From Strigamia acuminata (Eukaryota; Arthropoda; Chilopoda; Geophilomorpha; Linotaeniidae), in NCBI GenBank assembly GCA_949358305.1, contig OX442315.1:33074427-33134426 (forward strand): a stretch of 60,000 bases of DNA, in the 5' to 3' direction. The position numbers were made by a program, and so were the translations under genes. The notes under the pieces were generated by a model. It was not told where the DNA came from. It searched no databases and saw only the letters and a list, made by a program, of their open reading frames with translations. Shown piece after piece: positions 1 to 12,670 of the stretch; position 1 is the first letter of the stretch, and every line of letters begins with the position of its first letter.

Positions 1-2280
1 CCATTACATTTCGCCGTAATTTAGCATTTTCTCCATTTTAACTATATTTAATGCCAATTCCATATTTATAATTGGAAAGTAGACCACAAACTGCACCAGA
101 AAAGTCTACTTTCCAATCCTCTGATTAATTTTTTAATTAATTTTTTTGGGATATTACACAAACCGGAAGTACTGGAAGTAGAAACATTACATTCAGGTCA
201 CGTGACCGGACGTTGAAGACGGACAGACAGAGCCGTTTCATTAGACTTTCTAAACACCAGGTTTAGAAGTCTAAAAAGAAAAAGAAAAATGTTATCCTTG
301 GTTTATCTGCAATCATTAAATTGTTCGCCCGAATGTTGGCTTCTCCGTGTATTTTAAGACTATAAAATTGTAGTAAAGCCTGGTTCAGACTTGCGGATAC
401 GCTGCGGATTTGATGCATCCGGGGTTTGCTACAATGTGCTGTGATTGGCTACGGAAGGTGGGCGTCGCTAAACTTAACTTTTCCGGATATGAAGGAATGT
501 TTGCTTTGTGCGGTTGTGGGTCTGGTTTTGTTGTTTGTATTTGCTGTGAGTATCAGTTTGTTATGGGAGAAGTAAGAAATGTTTTTGTAACAGGGTGGCT
601 GATGTGTATGTTGGGTTACATTGTTTTGTGCCGTCAACAGATGACACGGCTTTTGTTTGCAATTGTTTGAGTTTCCGTTCTCCACGTCATTTTCTGCTCT
701 CGATTTCTGCTCTGTTGATTGTACAGCTTTTCTGTTTTACCACCTAGTGCGGAGAAAGACGTAGTTCTACGTGACATAAAAAGAAGCTTTAGTAAATACA
801 AAGTTCATTGATTAAACGCTGGATGTATTGCCGCATTCAAATATGGGCTGCGGTGTGACTGATCATTGAATTAAACTCATTTCTTGTTTACAATTTAATA
901 TGAAAATCAAACTTAAAAAAAACATGTATGTATACCTTTTTGTTTGAATGATATATGAACTACTTAGTTACAGTTTAGATTATTAGATCGGCTAAAATGT
1001 GTGGATATGGATTAAAGGGGTGCTGCTGACAATGCGCCTGACTGTGGGGCAATAAAGAATATTTAATCGTCTCTTTTGGAGTTGAAGTTTTAAAATGTCA
1101 AAGCCATTTTGAGGCATTCAAAATGTAACATCCGTAATTAAAAACAATGTTAGAAATTAGATGTGAAGGATTCTGCTAGTTGAAATTAGTTTGTAATATT
1201 GTTTTGGCTTAGAATTACGTCTACAGATAATCTTCAAAAAGGAAATGGGTGGTGGGAAATTACAATGTCACGATGGAAAATAATTCCCATCAACAATATA
1301 AATACAACAAACAACCGCCTCTCGATGTAGTTTTTCGTTGCTGCGCAGTTACTAACTTGTAAGTGCCCTTTTATATTTTTTTCGTTTTTTTTATTTTTTT
1401 ATTTTTTTATTTTTAGTTTATTTTCTTGCAGAAATGGGAATTTAATGTGGTATATTGATGTTATTGATTATTTTTTCATCTTTAAGTTTGGTAAGTTTTT
1501 TTTTTGAAATGAAATATGATTTAATTAACATTTAAATTTCAAAATTAAACTCTTAACGACATGAAATTAAAGTTTTCATTTTTTTTTAATAAGATGGAGT
1601 TTTATATTCGCTTTAATTAATTGATTCAATGTGAGTTTTTAAAGCATAAACAGTAATTAGGATCTAAGTAGGTGGACCACTAAAGTGTTATACAGCTTAA
1701 TCACCTGGAATATTCATAAACAGAAGCAAACCCAATTACTCTGAAATCGAATCTTATATCTAAAAAAAATGGGGGGGGGGAGGATGGGAAATTAGTAATT
1801 AGAAAGTAGGAAAAGTTGTAATGGAAAGATTGAAAAATATGAATAAAATAATTAATTAAAAAAATTTAAGAAAAAAGATTTAAAGTAATTAGGTAGGTGG
1901 GCATTCAGAGTTTCTGTTTTTGGATACAAAAGCAGCTATAAACCAACATCATCAAAACTTCACTAACAGAAGCTATTACCAGGGTGGTTTTCAAGTTCTT
2001 TATGCAACCTTCAAAAACGTGAGGAATTTTAATTGTCATTTACTTGTACAAACACAAACTGATCTATGGTCAGGCACAAAATAATCTCACACATTTATAC
2101 ATAGCATAAGTCATTTGTTTTTACTGTATTGAGACACCAAAAGTTGTATAAACAGAAACTTTGAAATTATGGTACCGTATATGTTAGCAGAGCTAACTTG
2201 TGCAGTGGAATGAAAGTACTCACTCTGAGTAAAACATAGGAAGAAGTGTTTAATCAAAATAAAAAAGGTTACAAAGTCAA
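1..2280. other. No gene seen
   Basis: AT-rich non-coding sequence with T-rich runs near 1375-1420. The motif aaagcctggttcagacttgc at 375 looks like one end of a DNA transposon, but no complement was found. The open frame at 410-670 has no recognisable features. Confidence 0.6.
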
Positions 2281-2505
2281 CTATACTCAAAACCACTCCA
2301 ACGTTGATCTATTTCAGCTGGTTTACGCCTAACTGTGTACTGTGTTCTACTACGAAAAGTAGTTCTGTGTCAAAGCATCACCTTTGACAATGTTGGTAAT
2401 CGAGCACAATGTCTGGAGTTCGATTACAATTCTGGTGTTTTGGACTACTTTTTTGTGCCACTACACCAGTGAAATAGATCAACGTTGGGGTGGTTTTGAG
2501 TATAG
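2281..2505. mobile_element. Foldback MITE, family A, copy 1 (225 bp)
   Basis: The arms are ctatactcaaaaccactcca and its near-perfect complement at the right end. The core contains tgtactgtgttctactac and gaaaagtagttctgt, shared with copies at 12671, 15569, 20122, 25135, 41934 and 42657. This copy is internally shorter than the others. Confidence 0.9.
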
Positions 2506-2764
2506 ACACAACTAGACACACTGGTAAATTATACAAAGAACAAATCATATGCTATTATAATAAATATTCACAAGACGTTACTGAAAGAACAAATTTTTTA
2601 TCAGTAAAACATAAGACAGGGAAAATGGCACTATTTTAGTGTCTATTCTTAACGGTATAAAATGTAAATGATGGGTTTTTACGGGGTTCGATCATTTTAG
2701 CGATGCAAAGCAGTGTGATGGTTTGGTCAGGTTAGGGCAGGATTAAATCGCTTCCGTTTTCACA

Positions 2765-2986
2765 TACAGTGACTCAAAAAATTGTTCACATGTTTGTAGT
2801 AGTATCTTTAATTGGCAAAAAAAAGATTCATAATGATTTCTCAGAAAAAAAATATTTTAAATTTTAACACAAATAGCTCATGATCTTTCAGAAAAAGTAA
2901 GTAATTTTTAAAAATTTCAAAAAAGAAAAAAGATGTGACAGAAAAAGCATCGTTCTTTCATGTGAACAATTTTTTGAGTCACTGTA
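2765..2986. mobile_element. Tc1/mariner-type MITE (222 bp)
   Basis: Perfect 27-bp inverted ends starting tacagtgactcaaaaaattg, with TA as the likely duplicated target. There is no coding capacity inside. Confidence 0.93.
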
Positions 2987-4098
2987 GTAGAGATGATGGG
3001 TTGAGCATCATCTTGCTAAGTCTGTCTTATTCTGACCTTTGTTTTCAATTTCCTATAAATTTATTAAATAAATATAAATTATACATGTAGAAAAACTTTT
3101 TGCAAATTGAAAGTACTGTAGTACGTGCAGCCGATTGATTTTGTTCTTCAAACAGCAGGAAAAAAATTGCAAACTTGAGACCAAAATGAAATGAATTGAA
3201 AATATCAAATGAAAGGAAAATGATGAAGTTGAATAATGTAATGCTGTTATCGACAAGTCTAACTTAATAATTTCCTGCTAGAATTATAAATAAGTCATGT
3301 GATTATCTGAGCATCCATTAAACTACACAATCATTACAAATCTGAGAACTAAATTTGCAATCTCAAAAAACCTTTGCTAGAGGCAGCTGGTAAGAAACCG
3401 GCACGCTCAGTCAAGATATAAAAGAAGAAAGGCAGAAAGGACTCGGGGAAAATTAATGAAGTTTGTGTGTTCATCTGAACTACTGAGATATTAAACTTGA
3501 GAATTTGGCAGTTTTTCAGTTTAACTTTGTGACGCTGTATTATGTTTGGATTGTATTGATATATTAATTTAGTATTGGCATGTGTAAGGCTACCAGCTGT
3601 TGCGTTTACGCTTTTAATTAAGACTTTACCAATATAAGTTATCTCCCATCCAGAGTAAAACTGCAAATTTAAAAAACATTTTGTCATTCGTATGATTTGC
3701 GAGCAGGGAAGAGAAATAAACAAACAATTTCTCATTTTTCGTAGAGAAGTGAAAGAATAAATCAAAATATAAACCATTCTAAGACTTCAACCCACTTTAA
3801 TGGCTCCCTTTGAAGCAATTTTCCTTTAAAAACCAACATTTTATTCTCCAGCCTTCTACACACATCTTTCAACCTGAATTCATACTTCCCCTACTCTTTT
3901 GAATTATTTTCTAGCTTGGCATTCAAACTTTTTTATTATGCAATATTCAAAGGTAACAATAATTCCGTTTTTTTTAGCTTTTTTTTGGTTGCTTTTTTCT
4001 TTTCTATTCTGTTCGTGAATTTTTTTTCTATCTTGCCCGCAAAAGAAAGTCGTTTTCCTACCAAATTTTCAGTAGCTACATTTAAAAAGCGTGTTTAA
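2987..4098. other. No gene seen
   Basis: AT-rich. The longest open frame (3349-3777, minus, 142 codons) resembles nothing I know and has the residue make-up of translated AT-rich DNA. Confidence 0.55.
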
Positions 4099-4489
4099 AG
4101 GTAGGTTCACACTTGTGTTCACACAAGACGCAACGCAAGAAAACTGACGCAACGCAAGAAAACTGGCGCAATGCAAGCTGCTTGCGTCCAAAAATTCTTG
4201 ACATTGACGCCAATTCCTGCTTCAACTCGAAGTTGAAGTAAGCGATGCAAGGAAAGGTCTTGCGGCCAACCAATCACGATCGACTCCAACTCTCGTTGAT
4301 TCATGTCTGGTTGGTGAGACTTTGCCACATGCAAACAGGTCGCCATTTTTGGATACTGGAACTAGTTCTAGAACTAGATCCAATTTCAGGTTTCATTGAA
4401 ACCATCTGATTGGCCAGATGCAACATCAATTGTTTCAGCCGAGGGGGGCGACAATCAGAATCTGCTTGTCAGAGATTCGAATCTTTTTT

Positions 4490-4712
4490 GGGATTCGAAA
4501 GATTCGGATGGGATTCGGAAAGATTCGGATGGGATTCGGAAAGATTCGGAAAGATTCGGGGGATTCGGAAAGATCCGGATGGGATTCGGAAAGATTCGGA
4601 AAGATTCGGGGGATTCGGATGGGATTCGGGGAGATTCGGAAGGGATTCGGCGGGATTCGGTAGGATTCGGTGGGATTCGGATGGGATTCGGATGGGATTC
4701 AGAAAGATTCAT
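4490..4712 (+). repeat. GATTCGG subterminal array, left end of the 5.2-kb transposon
   Basis: Imperfect tandem runs of ggattcggaaagattcgg and gattcggatggg units begin about 50 bp inside the left end. Three frames are open through it because of the repeat, which produces spurious small proteins. A role as transposase binding sites is plausible but unproven. Confidence 0.92.
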
Positions 4713-4843
4713 ATGATTTTTTCGGATTTTTTTCAAATAAATTTAGTAAAGTGGGAGATATTTTTTCATTTTATTTGAGACATTTAATAAAATGAACATT
4801 TATTTAGTTTTATTTGAGACTATTGAAATATTAAAATTTACAA

Positions 4844-7800
4844 TCAAAATTTTCCTTGTACACGTAATTGTCTATCTGATGACAAGAATCCTCTTTCATG
4901 GATAAGTCTAAGAGCTGTTGTTTTTCGAATTAAAACATTTTTTTGTTTGATCATATACGGCACGTACAGACTTTCAATTGGAATATCATCAAATGAAAAT
5001 GGTTCTTCTTGGTCAGCATATACAAAGCATGACAGTCCATTTATTTTCACTTTTTTTAATTTTCTAGTTAAATTATTTCGTGTCATAACTTCTAAATTTG
5101 CCTGTGTTTCCTCATCTTCATCTAATATCGGAGTTACTTTTTCATTTGGTTCAATGTTGGTTTCGGATTCTTCCTCTTCATTTTGACTTAAATGGTCAGA
5201 TCTGACAATGACATCCTTAACAAGTAAATTATCATTGAATATGTTGTTTGGATATAAAAAGCCGATCCCCACACTGTGCAATAATAGCACAGCTTTTCGT
5301 TGTGCCTTAGAAATACCGTCTATGATTATTTCATTCTTTGTTGGACAGCTAACATTTTGGAATGTCGAAGGCATTTCACCCATCTTAGATGAATATTTTT
5401 TTAATTTTGGCATCTTTAGAATGTTATTCGAATTGGCAGAAGCTCTGACAGCTAATTCGGATTCAATTCGATAAATTTTTTTTATCAACTCACTGAGACT
5501 GAAATTAACAATTGTTGAATTCACAACAGAGTAACTTCTGGCAATACGAAAGAGTTGTTCACATTGTTGCGATCCAAGTAATTGTGGTAAAAATGGCAAT
5601 GAATTTTCTCTGCAAGTTTCAATAACACGTATTAAACTGTGGCCATTTAATTCGATGCACTGATACGCATTGGTAGTTATAAAACTGTCCAGTTGCTTGC
5701 AAGTGGTACAGTTTTTTAACCAGAATCTCCATCCTCGTAAGATGAAAATCGCAGTCCAAATTTTCTCTATTCGTTTGAGAGGAGACAAGTCGTCTGCTAA
5801 AAAACAATCCAACACAAATTTCATCACTTTTAGATACAATAATGTTCCTCTAAATTCTTCTTTTTTTTCAATTAATTCAAGAACATTTTTGGACACCATT
5901 CGCTCGACAGCTGCATAGTTCATCTTGTCTCGGCAATCAAGATCAGAAAGTCTTAATGGATGTGAATCCTTTGAATTATTTTCCACTATATGCTGTAAAT
6001 GTGAAATGCATATAAAACGGTGTCCAATTGGTAAACGATTTTTCTTAAGCAGACGACAACGTAGCTTTGCCCCAATGTGAATAGTGTCCTGAATGAGAGA
6101 AAACTTTATGTTTCCATTCATAATAAACCATTTGTTTTCAGTTGAAGAAATCCTGTTTGGATCCTCTTCTTTTTCTTGAAAGACTGTTTTTGGTTCACAA
6201 AACAGACCACTTGATAACTGCATACTCCTTAATAATTTCGGATCACCATCAGCGCTGAAACCTGCGATCACAATATCATTTGCATTGCACTCATCAAGTG
6301 TTGTTTTCCATCGGTTCAGAACATTAGTAGATGTGAATTTATTATCACTTCCAAATAAACAAAAACAAATGGCTGGAACATTTGGACACATTGGTTGTGC
6401 CATAATAACGTATGCTTGATTAGCAAAATTATAATTTTTGAAGTAAGCTTTGACATCTGGTATGGATGTGAATGGAAACGTATTAATTTCCGGCAATCCA
6501 CTTGCTGATATCGGTGAGACAAATCCAACACATGCATTTTTATCGCCATCATAGTTGATTGATTGCACTAGGCGTGTTGCATCCTCACTTAACCAAACAG
6601 TGTTGTTAGTACAGTTGTACCTCTCCATATGTTGCTTCAAATAACCAATTCTTAGTTTTCCCTCTGTAATATCGTTTTGGAATTTTTTTAGGTATCTTTC
6701 AACCTGGCGACTGCTTGGTATACCGGAATTTAAATTCGCATATAAAATTGTGTATTTCGATGGTCCAAGCCACATAAATAACAACATAGCAAATTCTTTT
6801 ATCGAATCTGAGTCGTATTCATTTCGTTTTCGTTTGGTATTTGAGATAGCTGCATCCCACATTAGCTGCAAAAAATTGCTGGGTTTAACCGTGGATTCAA
6901 CAGTGTGTTCCAGGCTTGAGTGGTCTTCAGTAACTGCCGTACTTTGCTGCTGCAGCAAATGCGTTATAAAGTTGTTTAAATTTTTGTTTTCAATTAACAA
7001 GTGTCGAATTTCATCAAGAGGGTTGTAAAAATTGGTAATCTTTTGGCACATCGCACTTGATTGTAACAATTCCTTTTTGCTTTTTTCTTTTCTGTAATAA
7101 GCTCTGGAGTACATTTCTGCAATTTTATAAAAATTTGTTATCATTTGTAAAAGGCATAAAACAATTTATTTATTCATTACCTATTGGCGTGGTTGTTACA
7201 ATATCTTGATTTGCACCCAACTCAAGATCTAATTGCATTTCATTCGTACATAAGCTTACATTGTCATTATTTTCTGTAACATAATTAAACTGGTCATTAT
7301 CATTATCATCGTTGTGGGTTATTTCTTCCCCATTCTTCTCTCCTGTTGCACGGAAATATAATGGCAAACTTTTTTGGGTCATGTTTCCAAATTTACACCT
7401 TTTAGCGCACTTTTCTAGATGTCTTGTTGCATTGAAAACAGTAAAGTGTTTATCTCTGATGTGCAATCGTATTTTCCCATTACACATCAAACACAACACC
7501 ACAACTTCATAATGTTCAAATATATTGTCACTGCTTGATTCGCTGGAGGATACGGTAAATTTAAAATCTTTTTCGTGTTTTAAACTCTTTAGCGCTGGAT
7601 CAGTCTGTTTTGCAAGCCATTTTCTCATTTTTAATTTCACATCAGTGTAAATTATGGATTCATGAGTGTCGGTTTCTGACGTATTGGTGTTTGATGTGGT
7701 GCTTTTTTCAGTTCCATAGTTGCAAAACTTCTGACCACAAGAATCATTAGCTTTGTCTGACAGTCTCAGCCGCTTATGTGTTTTCACCACGGTTTTCTCG

Positions 7801-8123
7801 TTGTCATCGATTTTCCTTCGACAGATATCTTTAAATCGTGTTATTTCTTCATGTTGTCCAGGTGCAAAACGAAATTTCTCGGGCTTTTTATGGAATTTTC
7901 CATAAATCGCTTTCAGCTCTTTCTCATCTTCGTATAGATCAGCTGTATCCTGCAGATATTTTTCAATCAATTCATTGCTTTCAATTTTTGAAATTCCAGT
8001 TAATGTGAAATATCCTGCAGCTTTCAAGCAGGCTTGGATCTGTGGCGAAATATCATTCTCTGTTGCGAATTGCCAAACCGTTCCATCCGACATCCTTCCC
8101 ACAGAAAAAGAAATCTGAAGCAA
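4844..8123 (-). CDS. Transposase-like protein, two exons, about 1,070 residues
   Basis: Exon 1 runs from 8123 (or the better start ATG at 8093, context AAGG before ATG) to 7181. A 64-bp intron (donor AATAG|GTAATG, acceptor ATTGCAG) leads to exon 2 at 7116-4844. Phases match (1/1), giving a single frame without stops. Exon 1 residues ~205-240 contain C-x2-C followed by His and Cys residues (LCLMC...RHLEKC), a likely BED- or C2H2-like DNA-binding finger. Exon 2 has LSEDATRL (~493), FSADGDPKLL (~604), QDTIH (~658), CIELNGHSL (~803) and LLGSQQCEQLFR (~834). An RNase-H-like DDE core with a large insertion before the last acid, as in P and hAT transposases, is my inference. I recall similar proteins in invertebrate genomes but cannot name the family. 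An intact frame, inverted ends and target duplication suggest recent activity. Confidence 0.85.
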
Positions 8124-8267
8124 AACATTATTTATTAGTAAAGCTGCTATTTTTGCGGGCCTAAAACGACGTAATTGTAGCCGGAAAGCGGATCAAAAAA
8201 CCGCCCTTTTGCAGACGCATTGCGAAGTTATTGCCGGCTCATTTTTTGGGTGTAAATAACAATTTTT

Positions 8268-8446
8268 TTTAACCTAAAAATGAATTTTTTTAACATAAAA
8301 ATGAATTTTTGGTCCAAAAAATAAATTTTTCGTCCAAAAAATAAATTTTTTGTCAAAAAAATGAATTTTTTTTAACCTAAAAATGAATTTTTCGTTCAAA
8401 AAATGAATTTTTCGTCCAAAAAATGAATTTTTGGTCGAAAAAATGA
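8268..8446 (+). repeat. Degenerate ~20-bp A/T minisatellite upstream of the transposase
   Basis: About nine imperfect copies of aaaaaatgaatttttcgtcc-like units lie between the 5' end of the transposase gene and the right end of the element. A similar but weaker pattern appears at 9975-10090 in the neighbouring piggyBac-like element. Confidence 0.85.
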
Positions 8447-9501
8447 ATAATATCCTCGATAATATCTTTGCGAGACACCTCTATCATTGGCCAATATAAG
8501 TAAAAGTAAGGTAAATTATAAAAAAATTTGTTCATTATTCCATTCGATTCCATTACATTTGTGTATGGAATATAAAAAAAGAATCAGGTAATATATTTTA
8601 TTTATTTTGTTTTATTTATAATCCATACTCAAATTTAATAAAAAAAAACAAAAAAAAAAGATCTTATTTTGCTAATTACAAATTTTAAAGAGTTTCATTT
8701 TCCTTTAAATTAATAACTTACAAGTTAGTAGTAAATCAAATCAGATTTTTTTTTCATTAGAATAAAAAAAACGAATAATATATTTTCTTGTGGAATAAGG
8801 AACATTTTTTTTAGTAGGAATTTGGCGATCATTTCAACCAAAATCGGTGAAAATAGCCCGAAATAGCCCATACGTCGCCATACGTATATTTCAACCGATA
8901 TCAATAGAAATAGCTTTTCCGAAATATCAAATTAACGCGCACTTAGTTCATAATCTGTTACCGTACTAATTATTCAATTTCAATTCAATTTCAATTCAAG
9001 TTTGACTCGAATTTCACCGTAGCGCTAAAAAAATCGTCGACTTTCGTAACAATTTTCGTATGGTCGTATGAATGGAACTTGCCAGAGGAACCTGTAGTTG
9101 GAACGAAAAGCATCATAAAAATAATCAATGAGAAAATAATAATCCGCAAAAGTCTTACCTTTAATAGGATAAAGTAAAATACGAGGTAAAATAGCACGCA
9201 ATCCAACTCAATCACAATTGCGAACAATGTTGAATTCCGGGATTAATTTGAAGTTCGCGCTAAATCATAAATGCGCATGCGCAGATACCGCGCAGCGAGG
9301 TGCGCAGGTATAATTTCCTCCGATACGGACAATTTCAACGACAATTTCCGACAATTTCAATGTGGAACATTTATTTCTCGATTTATTTACAGTTGTCAGT
9401 TATTCCCTTGGTTATTCCAGTTTTTTGTAAAAATATTATTACATTTTTTTATCATAAATTTTGACTTTATTTTCCTCGATTTGTATACAATTTAAAGATT
9501 C

Positions 9502-9612
9502 GAGATTCGAAGATTCGGTGGGATTCGGAAAGATTCGGGCGGGATTCGGAAAGATTCGGGCGGGATTCGGAAAGATTCGGGCGAGATTCGGAAGCCATTG
9601 TCAGAGATTCGG
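9502..9612 (+). repeat. GATTCGG subterminal array, right end of the 5.2-kb transposon
   Basis: Units such as gggattcggaaagattcggg, the same motif as at the left end and in the same orientation on the + strand. The array stops about 20 bp from the right inverted repeat. Confidence 0.92.
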
Positions 9613-9775
9613 TCAAATGTCGCACCCCTCGGTTTCAGCTCTGTTCACACGTGCCCTACAGTGTGAACAGACTCTGCATTGCATTTGACTAATTTTTTCT
9701 TGTGTTGCGTTGGGTCGCCCCTAGTGTGAACACAAGTGTGAACCTAGCTTGGAGTTAAACGTGTTTTTTTGTTTA

Positions 9776-10399
9776 ACCCTCTCCACCCCAACCTAGGGTC
9801 AATTTTAACCCTGGAAAGTGTTTTTTTTATTTTTTTTTCTATTAAAAAAAATGTTTTTCTTTCTGATTTTTTTTTGTATTTTACTTTTTTATCATTTAAA
9901 ACAATAAAAAAATATGGGGACTGATAATTTTAAATTTTTTTTTTGCTGATAACTTTGATTTTGGGCTAAAAACACAATTTTAAGGTCGAAAATATCATTT
10001 TTTGGTCCAAACTAATATTTATTTTTACTAAAACCATCGTTATTTTCTAAAACAACCGATATTTTAACTAAAACCATCGATTTTTCGTTACGTCGCTAGG
10101 ACGAACTGGTGCATGGCCGCCGGTACCGTACCGTCCGGGTATTGCGGTATTTCATGGTGCGGTATTGTTGCCGCTTAACCTTTATTACAAAGAAATATTT
10201 TGTTCTTATTAACTCTAATGTAATCACTCGATCCAAAAACACCAAAATAACTGAAATTAGATGTCCAATAAACAGAAAAACAATCGAATCATTTGGACAC
10301 TTACATTTGTCCATGTGCTGCGGCGGCCATCTTGTTTGGGGTAAAAAATGACCCGGGTTGGGTGAGGAAGGATTTTTTTTTAGGTTGGGGCTGCTAGGG
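9776..10399. mobile_element. piggyBac-like non-autonomous element flanked by TTAA
   Basis: The left terminus is ccctctccaccccaacctag and the complement of the right terminus is ccctagcagccccaacct. TTAA lies immediately outside both ends (9772-9775 and 10400-10403). CCC-starting ends with TTAA duplication are characteristic of piggyBac. I see no transposase inside. Related ends appear at about 25698 and 30429 without a matching partner. Confidence 0.75.
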
Positions 10400-10403
10400 T
10401 TAA

Positions 10404-12670
10404 GTGTTGTGTGTACGCCCACTGCGACGCTAAAAGTACCATTTTTTACTTTTCTTTGTTTCTTGGTCAGGGGATATGATGTAAAAGACGTCATTGCTTG
10501 CAAAAGAAATGTGCCAAAAGATACTCTTAGCGAAAGGGATCAATGGGGTAACTTTTTTTTCTTTTGAGATGGTGACACGATCTGTGCATGCGTCATTCAT
10601 TAGTCACAACATTAACACTTGAAAAGACAGAGCTGAATTTCCGCTGAATCAAATGTAATCAAATTCCTGATTCACTTGGTTTCCGTACAGATAAAGCCTG
10701 GTTTATACCAGCAAGAACAAAGCAAAAACTAAGCAAGCTTTTGTTGTGTTTTTGCTGTAAATCAAGCTTTAGCTTGACAATAATCACATTGAATGCGTGA
10801 GCAGAATGTGATGTGCAGTTTGAATTTTGCATTAAGACCTAGGGTGGCAAACTGCAGTTATTTCTGAAAGTAACAGTGTCAGTGAGTTACTTTTTTGAGT
10901 AACGATGCCATTTTAGTAGGCTATGTCAATCAAAAAGGTAGTTTGGTTGTAATGCCAACATCAATAATGTTTTTAAAAGTTGTAGTGGGTAGTGCTCGCT
11001 CACAAGCGTGGTATTTTCTTAGCTTTTACATTGTAGGTCATGGATAATCCCACTTGGCAAAAGTTCAGTGTTTCCCTTGGTTGTCTGCAGCATTGATCTT
11101 TTACAAATTGCATAAAAGGGCTTTAGAAAGCGTTGTTTGCAATTTTATTTTTATGTTTTAACAGTTTGACAGGTGCACAGTTTCCCTTGTGATTAGACCT
11201 TTTTATAGTGTAAATTTGGATTTGAAAGAGATTACGTTTTTAAACTTTTTATTTGGAAATTTTACCCATATTTCTTGATGCGATTCGACAGGTTAAGTCG
11301 GCACACTGCGATTGATTGAGCTTTTGTGATCTTGTGAAGTGGAAGGCTGAAATGGTCCATCGACTCACTGACTTCAAATGGGACCGAATTTTGAAATTGA
11401 GGATTCACTGTTGAGTAAATAGTTCCTCGGAGTCAATTTTTAACACGGACTGTAGTACTCCATCTGCTGTTGTCATTAGGTGTGCTCAATTTGCAAAAGA
11501 CATAATTTACAGTGAGGGCAAAAACTAAGTTAACAAACGCATCATGTTGATTCTTGGCTGTATCTCGGGGAAAAAGAGAGGAAAATTTATGAAATTTTAA
11601 CTGGAGACTCGTACAACATCCTACTTTATTCACCCAAAATTTTATCAACAATCTATCCATCAGTTTCTGAGAAAAAAATTCTTTTGTGAAGTGACATAAA
11701 AAATTAGAGGCAAAAAGTAAGTTAACATACCCATTACCCACAAACAATTAGCCATTCCCATTATAAAATATGCGGCAAATATTAAAATTCATCCATAAAC
11801 ACATGTGTAGTCACTCATACACTTCATTAAAACATCCAAACCACAAGCAATGCCATTGTGAAACACTTCATGCTTAGAATCATTTTTCTGCTGAAATATC
11901 CATTATTTATTATTAGGCCTGAAATTGCTAAATAACGACTGGAATTAGGAAATGATTTGTGCAGTATGAATTTGGTATCAAGATATGAGGCACGAACTGT
12001 TTTCATCTTTCTTTCTTGGCATGGATTCTATTGAATTAGTGTATTAAGTTATTGCTGTTTGCAATTTTAGATTTAGAAGGAAGAGTTGGAAATATTTAGG
12101 GCTGTACGTGAACAGCTGTTTTGTGTCGAAGGTCATATGGTTTATTCGACACACTGCCACATGGCACCATGACAGAGAAATTTAGAAATGTCATCAACTG
12201 TACTCCTGAAATTGACCATCGGCCAAGCGAGAACATAAATCCTCAAATATACCATTTGAGGATTTACTCGATCAATAAAGCCTGGTGTTGTTGTTGAGAA
12301 TAAACTGGAAAGTAAAAATCACACAGAGAGCTACGTACAATAAGTAGGTCAAAAGTAGATGTACAATTAATAATGATTATTTGGCTATTTGCTAAGTTTT
12401 AGCTATTTCTTACGGTGTTAACATTGTGAATTTATTGCTTCATAGTTTGCAATTTAAGCCGTAGGGTTTCGTTTATGCACACGAGCGTGTGAATGCATTT
12501 GAAGGATTTTTATTGCAGATGCATTGGAGATAGGAGATTGGAGGATTTAAATACCAGTACTTTGAATTAATTGTTAATTGTGGAACATACTGTACGTACA
12601 TGGTTAGGTATGTTTTTGTAAACGACAAACGGTGTTAATCGAAACTTTGAACGCACCTATATTGTGAAAC
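10404..12670. other. No gene outside the Tc1 fragment at 11518-11905
   Basis: AT-rich intergenic sequence. A second transposon-end-like motif, aaagcctggtttataccagc, occurs at 10693 without a partner. Confidence 0.55.
11518..11905 (-). mobile_element. Truncated Tc1-like element
   Basis: It starts with the same end as the element at 39531 (tacagtgagggcaaaaacta) and matches the reverse complement of about 39700-40115, including a decayed piece of transposase on the minus strand (around 11820-11905). The other terminus is missing. Confidence 0.85.

Larger units (their letters stand above)
4440..9631 (-). mobile_element. 5.2-kb autonomous DNA transposon, superfamily unresolved, 8-bp target duplication
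   Basis: The ends are 13-bp inverted repeats: cgaggggggcgac at the left and the complement of cgaggggtgcgac at the right (12 of 13 match). The element is flanked by a perfect 8-bp duplication gtttcagc (4432-4439 and 9632-9639). It carries one large two-exon gene on the minus strand (8093 or 8123 to 4844). Next to each end is an array of GATTCGG repeats, and an A/T-rich minisatellite lies at 8268-8446. Eight-base duplications are known from hAT, P and a few rarer superfamilies; the ends do not match the hAT or P consensus as I recall them. Confidence 0.92.
4099..9754. mobile_element. Older short inverted-repeat element split by the 5.2-kb transposon
   Basis: The left end carries taggttcacacttgtgttca (from 4102) and the right end (about 9722-9747) its exact complement. 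Removing the nested element (4440-9631 plus one target copy) leaves about 455 bp. Both outer arms carry gcaacgcaagaaaa-type motifs. TTAA occurs at 4095-4098 and 9755-9758, the expected target duplication for a TTAA-specific element, but the two ends differ by five bases in length, so the exact boundaries are uncertain. Confidence 0.75.

Noticed and set aside
375-410. Transposon-end-like motif aaagcctggttcagacttgc
   Set aside because: No complementary end was found, and the similar motif at 10693 is also unpaired, so no element can be delimited.
3349-3777. 142-codon minus-strand open frame
   Set aside because: No recognisable motif, composition of translated AT-rich DNA, no splice-linked partner.
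4396-4778. Several overlapping open frames rich in Arg, Asp, Ser and Gly
   Set aside because: They are produced by the GATTCGG repeat, whose unit lacks stop codons in several frames; there is no independent sign of a gene.
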